From Cupriavidus basilensis (GTDB lineage: Bacteria > Pseudomonadota > Gammaproteobacteria > Burkholderiales > Burkholderiaceae): DNA of 64,000 nucleotides. Where the stretch lies: contig NZ_CP010536.1 of the NCBI RefSeq assembly GCF_000832305.1, forward strand, positions 2,852,001-2,916,000, in the 5' to 3' direction. Numbering within the stretch: the stretch's first letter is position 1; the number at the start of each line of letters is the position of its first letter. The translations under genes were made by a program, and so were the position numbers. Of the stretch, positions 43,113 through 51,853 are shown in pieces. The notes beneath the pieces were generated by a model. That model was not told the origin of the DNA, did no database searches, and saw only the letters and a list, made by a program, of their open reading frames with translations.

Positions 43113-43157
43113 CATTTTTTGGCACCCCGCAACGGCGCGGCTTGGCTTTCCGGGCTG

Positions 43158-43213
43158 CCGTCACCGAACCGTCACGACTGCTTCACGGCACTGTCACCTG
43201 CCATCTCTACATT
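43158..43213 (+). promoter_or_regulatory. Four-repeat Pho box and -10 upstream of the olsB-like gene
   Basis: Heptamers CCGTCAC (43158), CCGTCAC (43169), GCTTCAC (43180) and CTGTCAC (43191) recur every 11 bases with 4-base spacers, as in PhoB sites (consensus CTGTCAT, 7+4). Exactly 10 bases after the last one is TACATT (43208-43213), a four-of-six -10 at the distance used by PhoB-dependent promoters. Start near 43220, 30 bases before the ATG. Confidence 0.75.
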
Positions 43214-43249
43214 CGACCGCAACAGTTTCGTCACCGAAAGGACATACTG

Positions 43250-44104
43250 ATGCGAGAGCTCCCGACGCCCACCCAGCCGTTGTTCGATTCCCTGCCCAGT
43301 GGCCTGTCAGGCCATTCGGCGCGGAGGCGTCTTCATCGCCAGCAACCTGCACAAGCACATGAACAAGCGCATGACCAGCCTGCTTTCAGCGTGGCGTGGG
43401 CGCGCCACCAGGATGAAGTAGAAGAAGCGCAGCGCCTGCGCTACAAGGTCTTCGCCGAAGAAATGGGCGCAAGGCTGAACCCGTCGAGGCCTGAACTCGA
43501 CGTGGATATGTTCGACGCCTATTGCGACCACCTGATCGTGCGCGATACGGCCACGCTCAAGGTGGTCGGCACCTACCGCGTCATGGCGCCCCACCAGGCC
43601 AAGCGCATTGGCTGCCTCTATGCCGAGTCGGAATTCGACTTGGTGCGCCTGGCTCACCTGAAGCCCAAGATGGTGGAACTGGGCCGCTCGTGCGTGCACC
43701 GCGACTACCGCTCGGGCAGCGTGATCATGGCGCTGTGGGGTGGCCTGGGCGAGTACCTGCAGCGCTGGGGCATCGAGTCGATGCTGGGATGCGCCAGCGT
43801 GCCGATGAGCGATGGCGGCCACTATGCGGCCAGCCTGTACCGGGTATTCGCCGAGCGCGCCCTGGCGCCGATCGAATATCACGCGTTCCCGCGCCTGCCT
43901 CTGCCGATCGACGAACTCAATCAGACGCTGGACGTAGAGCCGCCGGCGCTGATCAAGGGTTACCTGCGGCTAGGCGCGCGAATTTGCGGCATGCCGGCGT
44001 GGGATCCCGACTTCAACGTGGCGGACTTCCTCACGCTGCTGCGCGTCAACGACATGAACCCCCGCTATGCGCGCCACTTCCTTGGGCTGAACCGCGACGC
44101 CTGA
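43250..44104 (+). CDS. olsB: OlsB-like acyl-ACP N-acyltransferase (ornithine lipid synthesis)
   Basis: 284 residues from the ATG at 43250 (AAAGGA upstream); an in-frame codon at 43142 lies upstream of the predicted transcription start. The body is the Acetyltransf_5/OlsB type: AQRLRYKVFAEEMGARL, FDAYCDHLIVRD, VVGTYRVM, ELGRSCVHRDYRSGSVIMALW, then MLGCASVPMSD. OlsB links a 3-hydroxyacyl chain to ornithine, the first step to phosphorus-free ornithine lipids, which are often made when phosphate is short. A four-repeat Pho array upstream supports this. The second enzyme, OlsA, is not in the window. Related families with other acceptors cannot be excluded. Confidence 0.78.
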   Translation: MRELPTPTQPLFDSLPSGLSGHSARRRLHRQQPAQAHEQAHDQPAFSVAWARHQDEVEEAQRLRYKVFAEEMGARLNPSRPELDVDMFDAYCDHLIVRDTATLKVVGTYRVMAPHQAKRIGCLYAESEFDLVRLAHLKPKMVELGRSCVHRDYRSGSVIMALWGGLGEYLQRWGIESMLGCASVPMSDGGHYAASLYRVFAERALAPIEYHAFPRLPLPIDELNQTLDVEPPALIKGYLRLGARICGMPAWDPDFNVADFLTLLRVNDMNPRYARHFLGLNRDA

Positions 44105-44110
44105 GCCTGT

Positions 44111-44180
44111 GCGGGCGCTCGCCGCCCGCATTTGCCTGGCCTGCTGATCGAAGCGGGGGCCGCCATCTGGCCGCCCCCGC
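44111..44180. terminator. Two hairpins between convergent olsB-like and ppx genes
   Basis: GCGGGCG/CGCCCGC (44111-44129, followed by ATTT) and GCGGGGGC/GCCCCCGC (44153-44180). Probably terminators for the two converging transcripts. Confidence 0.55.
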
Positions 44181-44187
44181 GCTTGGC

Positions 44188-45720
44188 TCAGGCGTACACC
44201 ACCTTGTAGCGCTTGCCGATGCGCTCCCACTCATCGGCTTCTTGCGCAAGGCTGTATTCGACCAGCGGGTTGGCCTCGATCCAGGCCTTGGGCAAGCGCA
44301 CCTCGAAACCTTCGTCCAGCGCATCCGAACGCTGGCCCACGGTGATCTCGGGCAGCGGCTCGTCGGCACGGCGCCGGCACAGCACGAACGCCAGGCGCAG
44401 GCTGAAGAGCATCCGCCAGTCCAGAAACTTGCCGCTGCCGGAAAGCTTGCCCAGCTTGCCGGCATGCCCGAGCAGCAGCGTTGCCAGCCGTGCCTGGTCG
44501 GTCTTCGAGAAGCCCGGCATATCGGCGTGCGTAGCGATGTACGCCGAGTGCTTGTGGTAGCCGCTGTGCGAGATGGTCATGCCGATCTCATGCAGCCCGC
44601 CGGCCCAGCCCAACAGTGCCAGATTGTCGTCGCGGCGCTCATTGCGCGGCTCGGGAAACTGCGCCAGCAAACCCAGCGCCGCCTGGCGCACGCGCTGGGC
44701 TTGCGCGCGGTCGACGCCATAGCGGCGCATGAACTGATCCACGGTGATGGTACGCATGTCCTCGTGGTGCGTGCGGCCCAGCAGGTCGTACAGCACGCCC
44801 AGGCGCAGCGCGCCATCGGTGACGTCCATGCGATCGATGTCGAGCTCGGCGAACACGCCGAGCATGATCGACAGACCACCTGGCAGCACGGGGATACGGT
44901 CCGCCTTCAGGCCCACCAGCTTGACGCGGTTGGCGTTCTCGGCCTTGACCAGCGCGCGCTTGAGGCGCTCCAGCCCTTCGCGGGTGATGCCGTGCTCGGC
45001 CGGGTTGTCGTTCATGCCGTTGAGCTCGATCAGTTCGGCCAGCGCGCGCGCCGTACCCGACGAACCCACCGCCTGCTGCCAGCCGGCCGCCCGGTACTGG
45101 CGCACGAGCACCTGGATCTCCCTGCGCGCGGCCAGTTCCGCCTGCTTCATCGCGTAGTCATCGACATTGCCGCTGGGGAAGAACTGGCGGCTGTGCGAGA
45201 CGCAGCCGATATAGAGGCTCTCCATCAGCTTGGACGTGTAGCCGCTGCCGATGATGAACTCGGTCGAGCCGCCACCGATATCGACCACCAGCCGGTTGCC
45301 CGCACAGGCCGGCGCATCGTGCGAGGCGCCCAGGTAAATCAACCGCGCTTCTTCGCGCCCGGCAATCACCTCAATCGGGAATCCAAGCGCGTGTTCGGCC
45401 TCGATCAGGAATTCCGACGCGTTCTTGGCTACCCGCAGCGTATTGGTTGCCACCGCCCGCACCTGGTCAGGGGAGAAATCGCGCAGTCGGTCGCCGAAAC
45501 GCCGCAAGGCGTCGATGCCACGCCGGCGGGCAGGCTGGTCCAGGTACTTGTCCGGCGTCAGGCCCGCGGCCAGTCGCACCGGCTCGCGCAGCGCATCGAC
45601 CTGGAATAGCTGGCTGGCCGGCCCGGATGCGGTCAAGCTCTCATCCACCCGCCCGATCATCAGGCGGAAGCTGTTTGAGCCCATGTCGACGGCGGCCAGC
45701 AAGCGAGGGGTTTGGTTCAT
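44188..45720 (-). CDS. ppx: Exopolyphosphatase, Ppx/GppA family
   Basis: 510 residues, opening LLAAVDMGSNSFRLMIGRVD with the ASKHA phosphate-1 motif, and NRLVVDIGGGSTEFIIGSG as phosphate-2. The C-terminal part has an HD-like region (WAGGLHEIGMTISHSGYHKHSAY). It releases phosphate from polyphosphate ends, and may act on pppGpp. It is divergent from ppk, the opposing enzyme; a Pho-type site between them is oriented towards ppk. Confidence 0.94.
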   Translation of the reverse strand: MNQTPRLLAAVDMGSNSFRLMIGRVDESLTASGPASQLFQVDALREPVRLAAGLTPDKYLDQPARRRGIDALRRFGDRLRDFSPDQVRAVATNTLRVAKNASEFLIEAEHALGFPIEVIAGREEARLIYLGASHDAPACAGNRLVVDIGGGSTEFIIGSGYTSKLMESLYIGCVSHSRQFFPSGNVDDYAMKQAELAARREIQVLVRQYRAAGWQQAVGSSGTARALAELIELNGMNDNPAEHGITREGLERLKRALVKAENANRVKLVGLKADRIPVLPGGLSIMLGVFAELDIDRMDVTDGALRLGVLYDLLGRTHHEDMRTITVDQFMRRYGVDRAQAQRVRQAALGLLAQFPEPRNERRDDNLALLGWAGGLHEIGMTISHSGYHKHSAYIATHADMPGFSKTDQARLATLLLGHAGKLGKLSGSGKFLDWRMLFSLRLAFVLCRRRADEPLPEITVGQRSDALDEGFEVRLPKAWIEANPLVEYSLAQEADEWERIGKRYKVVYA

Positions 45721-45841
45721 CGCGGTAGGGGAATGTGGGTAAAAGCCGCAAGCCGCGGCATAAATAACGGTGTCGGGCAGTCAGGTTCGCCCAACCGTAG
45801 AAAATATGTCTTTATCATGTCTGCATCGTGACAAAATCACA

Positions 45842-45859
45842 TTGTCATCAATTTGACAT
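45842..45859 (+). promoter_or_regulatory. Pho box upstream of ppk
   Basis: TTGTCAT (45842-45848), CAAT, TTGACAT (45853-45859) fits the 7+4+7 PhoB site and reads towards ppk. The -10 expected 10 bases on (AAAAGT) is weak. It ends 45 bases before the preferred ppk start at 45905. Confidence 0.6.
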
Positions 45860-45904
45860 GATTCTATGAAAAAGTCGCCGCATTACCAAAAGAAGGTCAT
45901 GCCT

Positions 45905-47989
45905 ATGTCGACAAGCCCACCCGGCACGCTGCTCAACCGCGAAATGGGCATTCTGGAATTCAATACGAGAGTCATGGCACAGGCAGCTGACGCCAGCGTG
46001 CCACTGCTCGAACGTCTGAAATTCATCTGTATTGTTTCAAGTAATCTGGACGAGTTCTTCGAGATCCGCATGGCCGGCTTGAAGGAGCAGATGCGTGACA
46101 ATCCTTCCGGCATCACACCCGACGGCCTTTCCTTGCAGCAGGCATACCAGATTGTCACGGAGCGCGTGCAAAAGCTGGTGACCATGCAGTATGACATGCT
46201 GCAAAACGTGATTTTCCCCCTGTTGGAGAAAGAAGGGGTGTTCTTTCACCTCGCCTCCACCTGGAACGAGGCGCAGCGCGAATGGGCTCGCAGCTTCTTC
46301 ACACGCGAACTCGGCCCGGTCCTGACGCCGATCGCGCTGGACCCGGCCCACCCCTTCCCGCGGGTGCTCAACAAGAGCCTGAATTTCGTCATTGAATTAT
46401 CGGGCAAGGATGCCTTCGGCCGGGAGGCCGACCTGGCCATCGTGCAGGCGCCCCGCGCGCTGCCGCGCGTAGTCAGGATGCCTGAGCAACTCTCGGGCTA
46501 TCCCTACGGATTTGTGCTGCTGTCGTCCTTCATGCAAGCCTTCGTGCATGAGCTGTTCCCCGCTATCAAGGTCAACGGCTGCTATCAGTTCCGCGTCACC
46601 CGCAACTCTGACCTGTTCGTGTCGGAGGACGATATCACGGACCTGCGCGAGGCACTGCAAGGTGAGCTGCCGACCCGCCACTTCGGCGACACCGTGCGCC
46701 TGGAAATCTCGTCCGATACCCCGCCGGCCATGGCGCGCCGCCTGCTGCTCGAATCCGGCCTGGGCGAGCAGGACGTGTACCGCGTGAGCGGCCCGGTCAA
46801 CCTGGTGCGGCTGATGCAGATCCCCGACCTGGTCGACCGCCCCGCCCTCAAGTACCCGCCGCACGTGCCGGCGCCGGTCAAGGTGTTTGCGCCCGGCGCT
46901 TCGATGTTCGACGCGATCCGCCAGCAGGACGTGTTGCTGCACCATCCCTACGAGAGCTTCAGTTCGGTGCTCGACTTGCTGCAGCAGGCCGCCGTCGACC
47001 CTGCCGTGGTAGCCATCAAGCAGACCGTCTACCGCACCGGCAACGAGTCGCCGGTGATGGAGGCGTTGATGACCGCGGCGCGCAATGGCAAGGAAGTCAC
47101 GGTGGTGGTGGAACTGCTGGCGCGCTTTGACGAGGAAACCAACATCAACTGGGCCGAGCGGCTCGAATCCGCCGGCGCGCATGTGGTCTATGGCGTGGTT
47201 GGCCACAAGTGCCATGCCAAGATGCTGCTGATGGTGCGCCGCGAACTGGAAGGCGCCAAGAGCAAGCAGTTCAAGCTGCGCCGCTACGCGCACCTGGGCA
47301 CCGGGAACTATCATCCGCGCACCGCGCGGCTATACACCGATTTCGGCCTGCTCACCGCCAACGAGAAGATCTGCGAGGACGTCCAGCATGTGTTCCAGCT
47401 GCTAACGGGCACTGCGGGCACCATCCGCCTGAATCACCTGTGGCAGTCGCCGTTCACCATGCAGAGCAATCTGGTGGAGCATATCCGCGCGGAGGCCCGC
47501 AACGCCCGTGCCGGCAAGCCCGCGCGCATCATGGCCAAGATGAATGCGCTGCTGGAACCATCCATCATCGAAGAGCTGTACAAGGCATCGCGCGCTGGCG
47601 TGAAGATCGACCTGATCATCCGTGGGGTGTGCGCGCTGCGCCCAGGGGTGCCGGGCCTGTCGGAGCACATCACGGTGCGCTCCATCGTCGGGCGCTTCCT
47701 CGAGCATCACCGGGTCTATTACTTCCTGGCCGGCGGCACGGAGGTGGTCTACCTGTCCAGCGCGGACTGGATGGACCGCAACCTGTTCCGTCGCGTCGAG
47801 GTGGCATTCCCGGTGCTGGACAAAGTACTGAAGGCACGGGTCATCAAGGAGAGCCTGCGGGTGCATCTGCACGACAATGCCTCCGCATGGATCATGCAGT
47901 CCGACGGCAGCTACATCCGCAAGCACACCAAGTCCAAGCAGCCGCACGTCAGCCAGAACGACCTGCTGGCCCTGTTCGGCAGCGCCTGA
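45905..47989 (+). CDS. ppk: Polyphosphate kinase 1
   Basis: 694 residues from the ATG at 45905, chosen because AGAAGG lies eight bases upstream and the earlier in-frame ATGs (45866, 45899) are too close to the promoter or ribosome site. The sequence opens LLNREMGILEFNTRVMAQAAD, has VSSNLDEFFEIRMAGLK, and the phosphorylated-histidine segment HLGTGNYHPRTARLYTDFGLLT. It reversibly builds polyphosphate from ATP. Convergent with phoR; a hairpin (48003-48031) separates them. Confidence 0.95.
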   Translation: MSTSPPGTLLNREMGILEFNTRVMAQAADASVPLLERLKFICIVSSNLDEFFEIRMAGLKEQMRDNPSGITPDGLSLQQAYQIVTERVQKLVTMQYDMLQNVIFPLLEKEGVFFHLASTWNEAQREWARSFFTRELGPVLTPIALDPAHPFPRVLNKSLNFVIELSGKDAFGREADLAIVQAPRALPRVVRMPEQLSGYPYGFVLLSSFMQAFVHELFPAIKVNGCYQFRVTRNSDLFVSEDDITDLREALQGELPTRHFGDTVRLEISSDTPPAMARRLLLESGLGEQDVYRVSGPVNLVRLMQIPDLVDRPALKYPPHVPAPVKVFAPGASMFDAIRQQDVLLHHPYESFSSVLDLLQQAAVDPAVVAIKQTVYRTGNESPVMEALMTAARNGKEVTVVVELLARFDEETNINWAERLESAGAHVVYGVVGHKCHAKMLLMVRRELEGAKSKQFKLRRYAHLGTGNYHPRTARLYTDFGLLTANEKICEDVQHVFQLLTGTAGTIRLNHLWQSPFTMQSNLVEHIRAEARNARAGKPARIMAKMNALLEPSIIEELYKASRAGVKIDLIIRGVCALRPGVPGLSEHITVRSIVGRFLEHHRVYYFLAGGTEVVYLSSADWMDRNLFRRVEVAFPVLDKVLKARVIKESLRVHLHDNASAWIMQSDGSYIRKHTKSKQPHVSQNDLLALFGSA

Positions 47990-48002
47990 GGGTGGTGAGG
48001 TC

Positions 48003-48031
48003 GGCACGGCGCGCCTCGCGTGCGCCGTGCC
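48003..48031. terminator. Hairpin between convergent ppk and phoR
   Basis: GGCACGGCGC and GCGCCGTGCC pair over ten bases with a 9-base loop, 13 bases after the ppk stop. No T-run; probably marks the transcript ends. Confidence 0.5.
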
Positions 48032-48060
48032 ATGCACGCCGCCGCGAGCGGGTGGCTCGC

Positions 48061-49404
48061 TCAGGCCGCCTTCTGCGGCGACTGTCCTGGCCGCGGCAAG
48101 GCGCTAGGCATATAGCCGCTGCGATCAACCGGGAAGACCACGCGGAACACGCTGCCGCGCCCCACTTCGCTGGTGATGCGCAGGTCGGCATGGTGGCGCG
48201 ACAGCACATGCTTGACAATGGCGAGCCCGAGGCCGGTCCCACCGGTGTCGCGCGAACGGCTGCGGTCGACCCGGTAGAAACGCTCGGTGAGGCGCGGGAT
48301 ATGGTCGGCGGCAATGCCCAGGCCCGTATCGGTGACCGAGAAAATGGCGTGCTCATTCTCGTAGCTCAGCGCGATGCTGATGCGCCCGCCCTCCGGCGTA
48401 TAGCGCACCGCATTGGAAACCAGGTTGCCGAAGGCCGACAGCAGTTCACGCTCCGCACCGCGGATCGTGACGGCCGGATCGATCTGCGCGGAGATCTGGT
48501 GCCCGCCCTGGGACAGCGCCTCGGCGTCGTGCACGAGATGCGCAACCAGCTCGGCCAGGTCGATCCGGTCCTGGCTCGGCGGCTGCTCGTCGCTTTCCAG
48601 CTTGGCCAGCACCAGCAAGTCCTCGACCAGGTGCTGCATGCGCATGGACTGCACCAGCATCATGTCGAGGTAGCGGTTGCGATCCTGCTCCGACACGGGC
48701 AGGTCGCGCACGGTTTCCAGGAAGCCGGTCAGCACCGTCAGTGGCGTCTTCAGTTCGTGGGAGACGTTGGCGACGAAATCCCTGCGCATCGCCTCGGTGT
48801 TCTCCAGCTTGGTGATGTCGTGTGTCAGCACCAGCTTGCGGCTTTCGCCGTAAGGCAGGATCTGCACAGCGATCACGCTGCGCTTGTGCTCGCCCATGTC
48901 GCGCATCACCAGCGGTTCATCGAAACGCTGCAAGTGCAGGTACTGGACGAATTCCGGCCGCCGGATCAGGTGGGTGATGCGCTGGCGCACGTCGCGCCGC
49001 GCATTGAGGCCCAAATGCTGCTCGGCCACATCGTTGCACCATTCGATCTGGTCGGCATCATCCAGCATCAGAACGCCATTGGGCGACGCCTGGATAGCCT
49101 GGATAAAGCGGGTATGTTGCTGCTCGACCTGCAACACCTGGGTGCGCCAGCGCTTGACCAGGCGATGCAGGCGGTAATACACCTCGCCCCATAGCCCCAG
49201 CGCGCTGGGAATCTCGCCGTAAGCTGGCGCATCCAGCACTTTCCAGAGCCGGTTGATCTGGTAGATGTAATAGAGCAGATGCCCCAGCAACCCGACGCAC
49301 AGCATGGCCAGCGCGGGCACGGGGCCAAGGAAGAAGTACAGCCCCGCCGAAGCCAGGGCCAGTAGAATCAGGATGGCCGCCGAACGGGCCCAGATGACGT
49401 TCAT
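48061..49404 (-). CDS. phoR: Phosphate regulon sensor histidine kinase
   Basis: 447 residues. Two N-terminal hydrophobic spans (AAILILLALASAGLYFFLG and LAMLCVGLLGHLLYYIY) without a large periplasmic loop, a PAS-like region (IQASPNGVLMLDDADQIEW), then HisKA with the phospho-acceptor in NVSHELKTPLTVL and an ATPase domain (NLVSNAVRYTPEGG, DTGLGIA, GGTGLGLAIVKH). It senses phosphate through PstSCAB-PhoU and phosphorylates PhoB. It lies 116 bases after phoB with a perfect inverted repeat between, so its level may differ from PhoB. Confidence 0.95.
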   Translation of the reverse strand: MNVIWARSAAILILLALASAGLYFFLGPVPALAMLCVGLLGHLLYYIYQINRLWKVLDAPAYGEIPSALGLWGEVYYRLHRLVKRWRTQVLQVEQQHTRFIQAIQASPNGVLMLDDADQIEWCNDVAEQHLGLNARRDVRQRITHLIRRPEFVQYLHLQRFDEPLVMRDMGEHKRSVIAVQILPYGESRKLVLTHDITKLENTEAMRRDFVANVSHELKTPLTVLTGFLETVRDLPVSEQDRNRYLDMMLVQSMRMQHLVEDLLVLAKLESDEQPPSQDRIDLAELVAHLVHDAEALSQGGHQISAQIDPAVTIRGAERELLSAFGNLVSNAVRYTPEGGRISIALSYENEHAIFSVTDTGLGIAADHIPRLTERFYRVDRSRSRDTGGTGLGLAIVKHVLSRHHADLRITSEVGRGSVFRVVFPVDRSGYMPSALPRPGQSPQKAA

Positions 49405-49487
49405 GAAGAAGTGAGAAGGTCAGGCAGGCGGCAAGACCGCATGGAATGCGGTGGAGTGTGCCACGAAACAGGCAAGCTGTAACAGGC

Positions 49488-49509
49488 GCCACGCCGGAAC
49501 CGGCGTGGC
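49488..49509 (-). repeat. Perfect inverted repeat between phoB and phoR
   Basis: GCCACGCCGG and CCGGCGTGGC (10 bases each) with a 2-base centre, 12 bases after the phoB stop. It may stop or slow some transcription, or protect the upstream message, so that PhoB exceeds PhoR. Confidence 0.5.
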
Positions 49510-49520
49510 AATCCTGCCGA

Positions 49521-50228
49521 TCAGTGGCTGGGCGCGCGAGCCAGGCGGTAGCCGCTGCCGCGCACCGTCTCGATCATGTTGCTGTAGCCGCCGGGGGTCA
49601 GCGCGGCGCGCAGGCGCTTGATATGCACGTCGACGGTCCGCTCTTCCACGAACACGTGATCACCCCAGACCTGGTCCAGCAACTGCGAACGGCTGTGAAC
49701 GCGCTCCGGATGCGTCATCAAAAAGTGAAGCAGACGGAACTCGGTAGGACCCAGGTCCAGCTTGATCAGGCCAGATTCATCCTGGCCGGTGACCCGATGC
49801 GTGGCCGGGTCAAGGCGCAGGCCATTGATCGCAACGACGTCGTCGGTTAGTTGCGGGGCGCGGCGGCGCAGCACGGCCTTGATGCGGGCCAGCAGTTCCT
49901 TGGGCGAGAACGGCTTGGTGACGTAGTCGTCCGCGCCGGCCTCGAGCCCCAGCACCTTGTCCTGCTCCTCGCTGCGCGCGGTAAGCATGATGATCGGAAT
50001 CTGCTTGGTGCGGTCGTTATTGCGCAGTTCCTTGGCGAAGGTCGCTCCCGACTTGCCCGGGAGCATCCAGTCGAGCAGCACCAGGTCCGGCAGCACGTCG
50101 CTCATCAGCGACAGCGCCTGCTCGGCGTTATAGGCCCGGATCGGATAATGTCCCGCGTGTTGCAGGTTGACCGCGATCAGCTCGGCAATCGCGGGTTCGT
50201 CTTCGACAACAAGAATGCTGCTTGGCAT
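49521..50228 (-). CDS. phoB: Phosphate regulon response regulator
   Basis: 235 residues: receiver domain with DVLPDLVLLDWMLPGKSG (the phosphorylated Asp), EAGADDYVTKPFSPKEL, and an OmpR-type winged helix ending EERTVDVHIKRLRAALTPGG, VRGSGYRLA. It binds Pho boxes such as those before pstS, ppk and the olsB-like gene. It follows phoU by 23 bases. Confidence 0.97.
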   Translation of the reverse strand: MPSSILVVEDEPAIAELIAVNLQHAGHYPIRAYNAEQALSLMSDVLPDLVLLDWMLPGKSGATFAKELRNNDRTKQIPIIMLTARSEEQDKVLGLEAGADDYVTKPFSPKELLARIKAVLRRRAPQLTDDVVAINGLRLDPATHRVTGQDESGLIKLDLGPTEFRLLHFLMTHPERVHSRSQLLDQVWGDHVFVEERTVDVHIKRLRAALTPGGYSNMIETVRGSGYRLARAPSH

Positions 50229-50251
50229 GTAATTTTCTCCGCGGTGGCGCC

Positions 50252-50956
50252 TTAACTCAGCGCTTCGCGCTCCATGTCCTCACGCGAGGCGTGGCGGACG
50301 TCGGTTCCCTTGACGATGTAGATGATGAATTCAGCGATGTTCTTGGCGTGGTCGCCAATGCGCTCGATCGCCTTGGCGATAAAGAGGAAATCCAGCGCGA
50401 CCGAGATCGTGCGCGGGTCTTCCATCATATAGGTGATGAGCTTGCGCACGAACGCACGGAATTCGTCGTCGATGGCCTTGTCGTCCTTGACGATCCGGGC
50501 GGCAGCCACGGTGTCCAGGCGCGCAAAGGCATCGAGTGCCTGGCGCAGCAGCGCGATCGCCAGATCACCCGAGAATTTCACCTCGGAGTAATTGATCTGG
50601 TGGGCACCGGCGTCTTCCATGATGTGCTTGGTGCGCTTGGCGATTTTCTCCGCCTCGTCGCCGGCGCGCTCCAGGTTGGTGATGGTCTTGGAAATCGCCA
50701 TCACCAGGCGCAGGTCGCGCGCGGTCGGTTGCCGGCGCGCGATGATGTTGCCGCAATCGGCATCGATCTCGAGTTCCAGGGCATTCAGGTGGTGCTCGCG
50801 CGCGATGACCTGATCGGCCAGGCCCGCGTCGAACTCCGAAAGCGCCCGCATGGCGTTCTCGATCTGCGACTCGACCAGACCGCCCATCTGCAGCAGTTTC
50901 GTGCTGATGGCGTTGAGGTCGGCGTCGAATTGGGTCGACAGATGCTTGTCAGACAT
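50252..50956 (-). CDS. phoU: Phosphate transport regulator PhoU
   Basis: 234 residues, all-helical with the two PhoU repeats (LLQMGGLVESQIENAMRAL and a second beginning HQINYSEVKFSG). Metal-binding acidic helices are present (NLERAGDEAEKIAK, IERIGDHAKNIAEFI). PhoU relays the state of PstSCAB to PhoR and damps the response when phosphate is plentiful. It is 55 bases after pstB. Confidence 0.97.
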   Translation of the reverse strand: MSDKHLSTQFDADLNAISTKLLQMGGLVESQIENAMRALSEFDAGLADQVIAREHHLNALELEIDADCGNIIARRQPTARDLRLVMAISKTITNLERAGDEAEKIAKRTKHIMEDAGAHQINYSEVKFSGDLAIALLRQALDAFARLDTVAAARIVKDDKAIDDEFRAFVRKLITYMMEDPRTISVALDFLFIAKAIERIGDHAKNIAEFIIYIVKGTDVRHASREDMEREALS

Positions 50957-51011
50957 GTTGTTCTCCTAGCCGCTCTATTCGTATGCTATGCGCTATGTGC
51001 GTAACGCTCAA

Positions 51012-51800
51012 TCAGCCGAAACGGCCGGTGATGTAGTCTTCAGTTTCCTTGCGATGCGGCTTGATGAAGATCTTCTCGGTCTCGCCGAACTCGATCAGTT
51101 CACCCAGGTACATATACGCGGTGTAGTCCGAGCAGCGCGCGGCTTGCTGCATGTTGTGGGTCACGATCACCACTGTGTACTCGTCCTTCAGTTCCGCGAT
51201 CAGTTCTTCGATGCGGCCGGTCGAGATCGGGTCAAGTGCGGAGCACGGCTCATCCAGCAACAGCACTTCGGGCCGGATGGCGATGCCGCGCGCGATGCAC
51301 AGGCGCTGCTGCTGGCCGCCGGACAGGCCGTAGCCCGACTGGTTGAGCTTGTCCTTGGCTTCGTTCCACAGCGCCGCCTTGGACAGTGCCCATTCCACGC
51401 GGTCATCCATCTCGGAGCGTGACAGTTTCTCGAACAGGCGCACTCCAAAGGCGATATTGTCATAGATCGACATGGGGAACGGCGTGGGCTTCTGGAACAC
51501 CATGCCAACTTTGGCGCGCAGCAGAGCGATGTCTTTCTTGGCCGTCAGCAGGTTCTCGCCATCCATGTTGATCTCGCCCTCGGCACGCTGCTCCGGATAG
51601 AGCGCGTACATCTTGTTGAAGGTGCGCAACAGGGTCGACTTGCCGCAACCGGACGGACCAATGAAGGCCGTTACCTTGCGCTCGGGAATCGACATGTTGA
51701 CGTTCTTCAGCGCATGGAACTGGCCGTAGTAGAAGTTCAGGTTGCGCACGTCGATCTTGGCGCGGGTCGTGTCGGGAATGTCGATGACGGTCGAGGTCAT
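51012..51800 (-). CDS. pstB: Phosphate ABC transporter ATPase
   Basis: 262 residues from the ATG at 51800. Walker [18 protein letters not shown], the phosphate-type segment [22 protein letters not shown], signature [16 protein letters not shown], Walker [16 protein letters not shown] and switch [13 protein letters not shown]. It powers PstA/PstC. Frame continues open upstream over pstA but that is not coding for this protein. Confidence 0.97.
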   Translation of the reverse strand: MTSTVIDIPDTTRAKIDVRNLNFYYGQFHALKNVNMSIPERKVTAFIGPSGCGKSTLLRTFNKMYALYPEQRAEGEINMDGENLLTAKKDIALLRAKVGMVFQKPTPFPMSIYDNIAFGVRLFEKLSRSEMDDRVEWALSKAALWNEAKDKLNQSGYGLSGGQQQRLCIARGIAIRPEVLLLDEPCSALDPISTGRIEELIAELKDEYTVVIVTHNMQQAARCSDYTAYMYLGELIEFGETEKIFIKPHRKETEDYITGRFG

Positions 51801-51853
51801 GCTCGTCTCTCGCAAAGAATTTGAGGTAAGCCGTGCGGCTATCGCGCTGCCGG

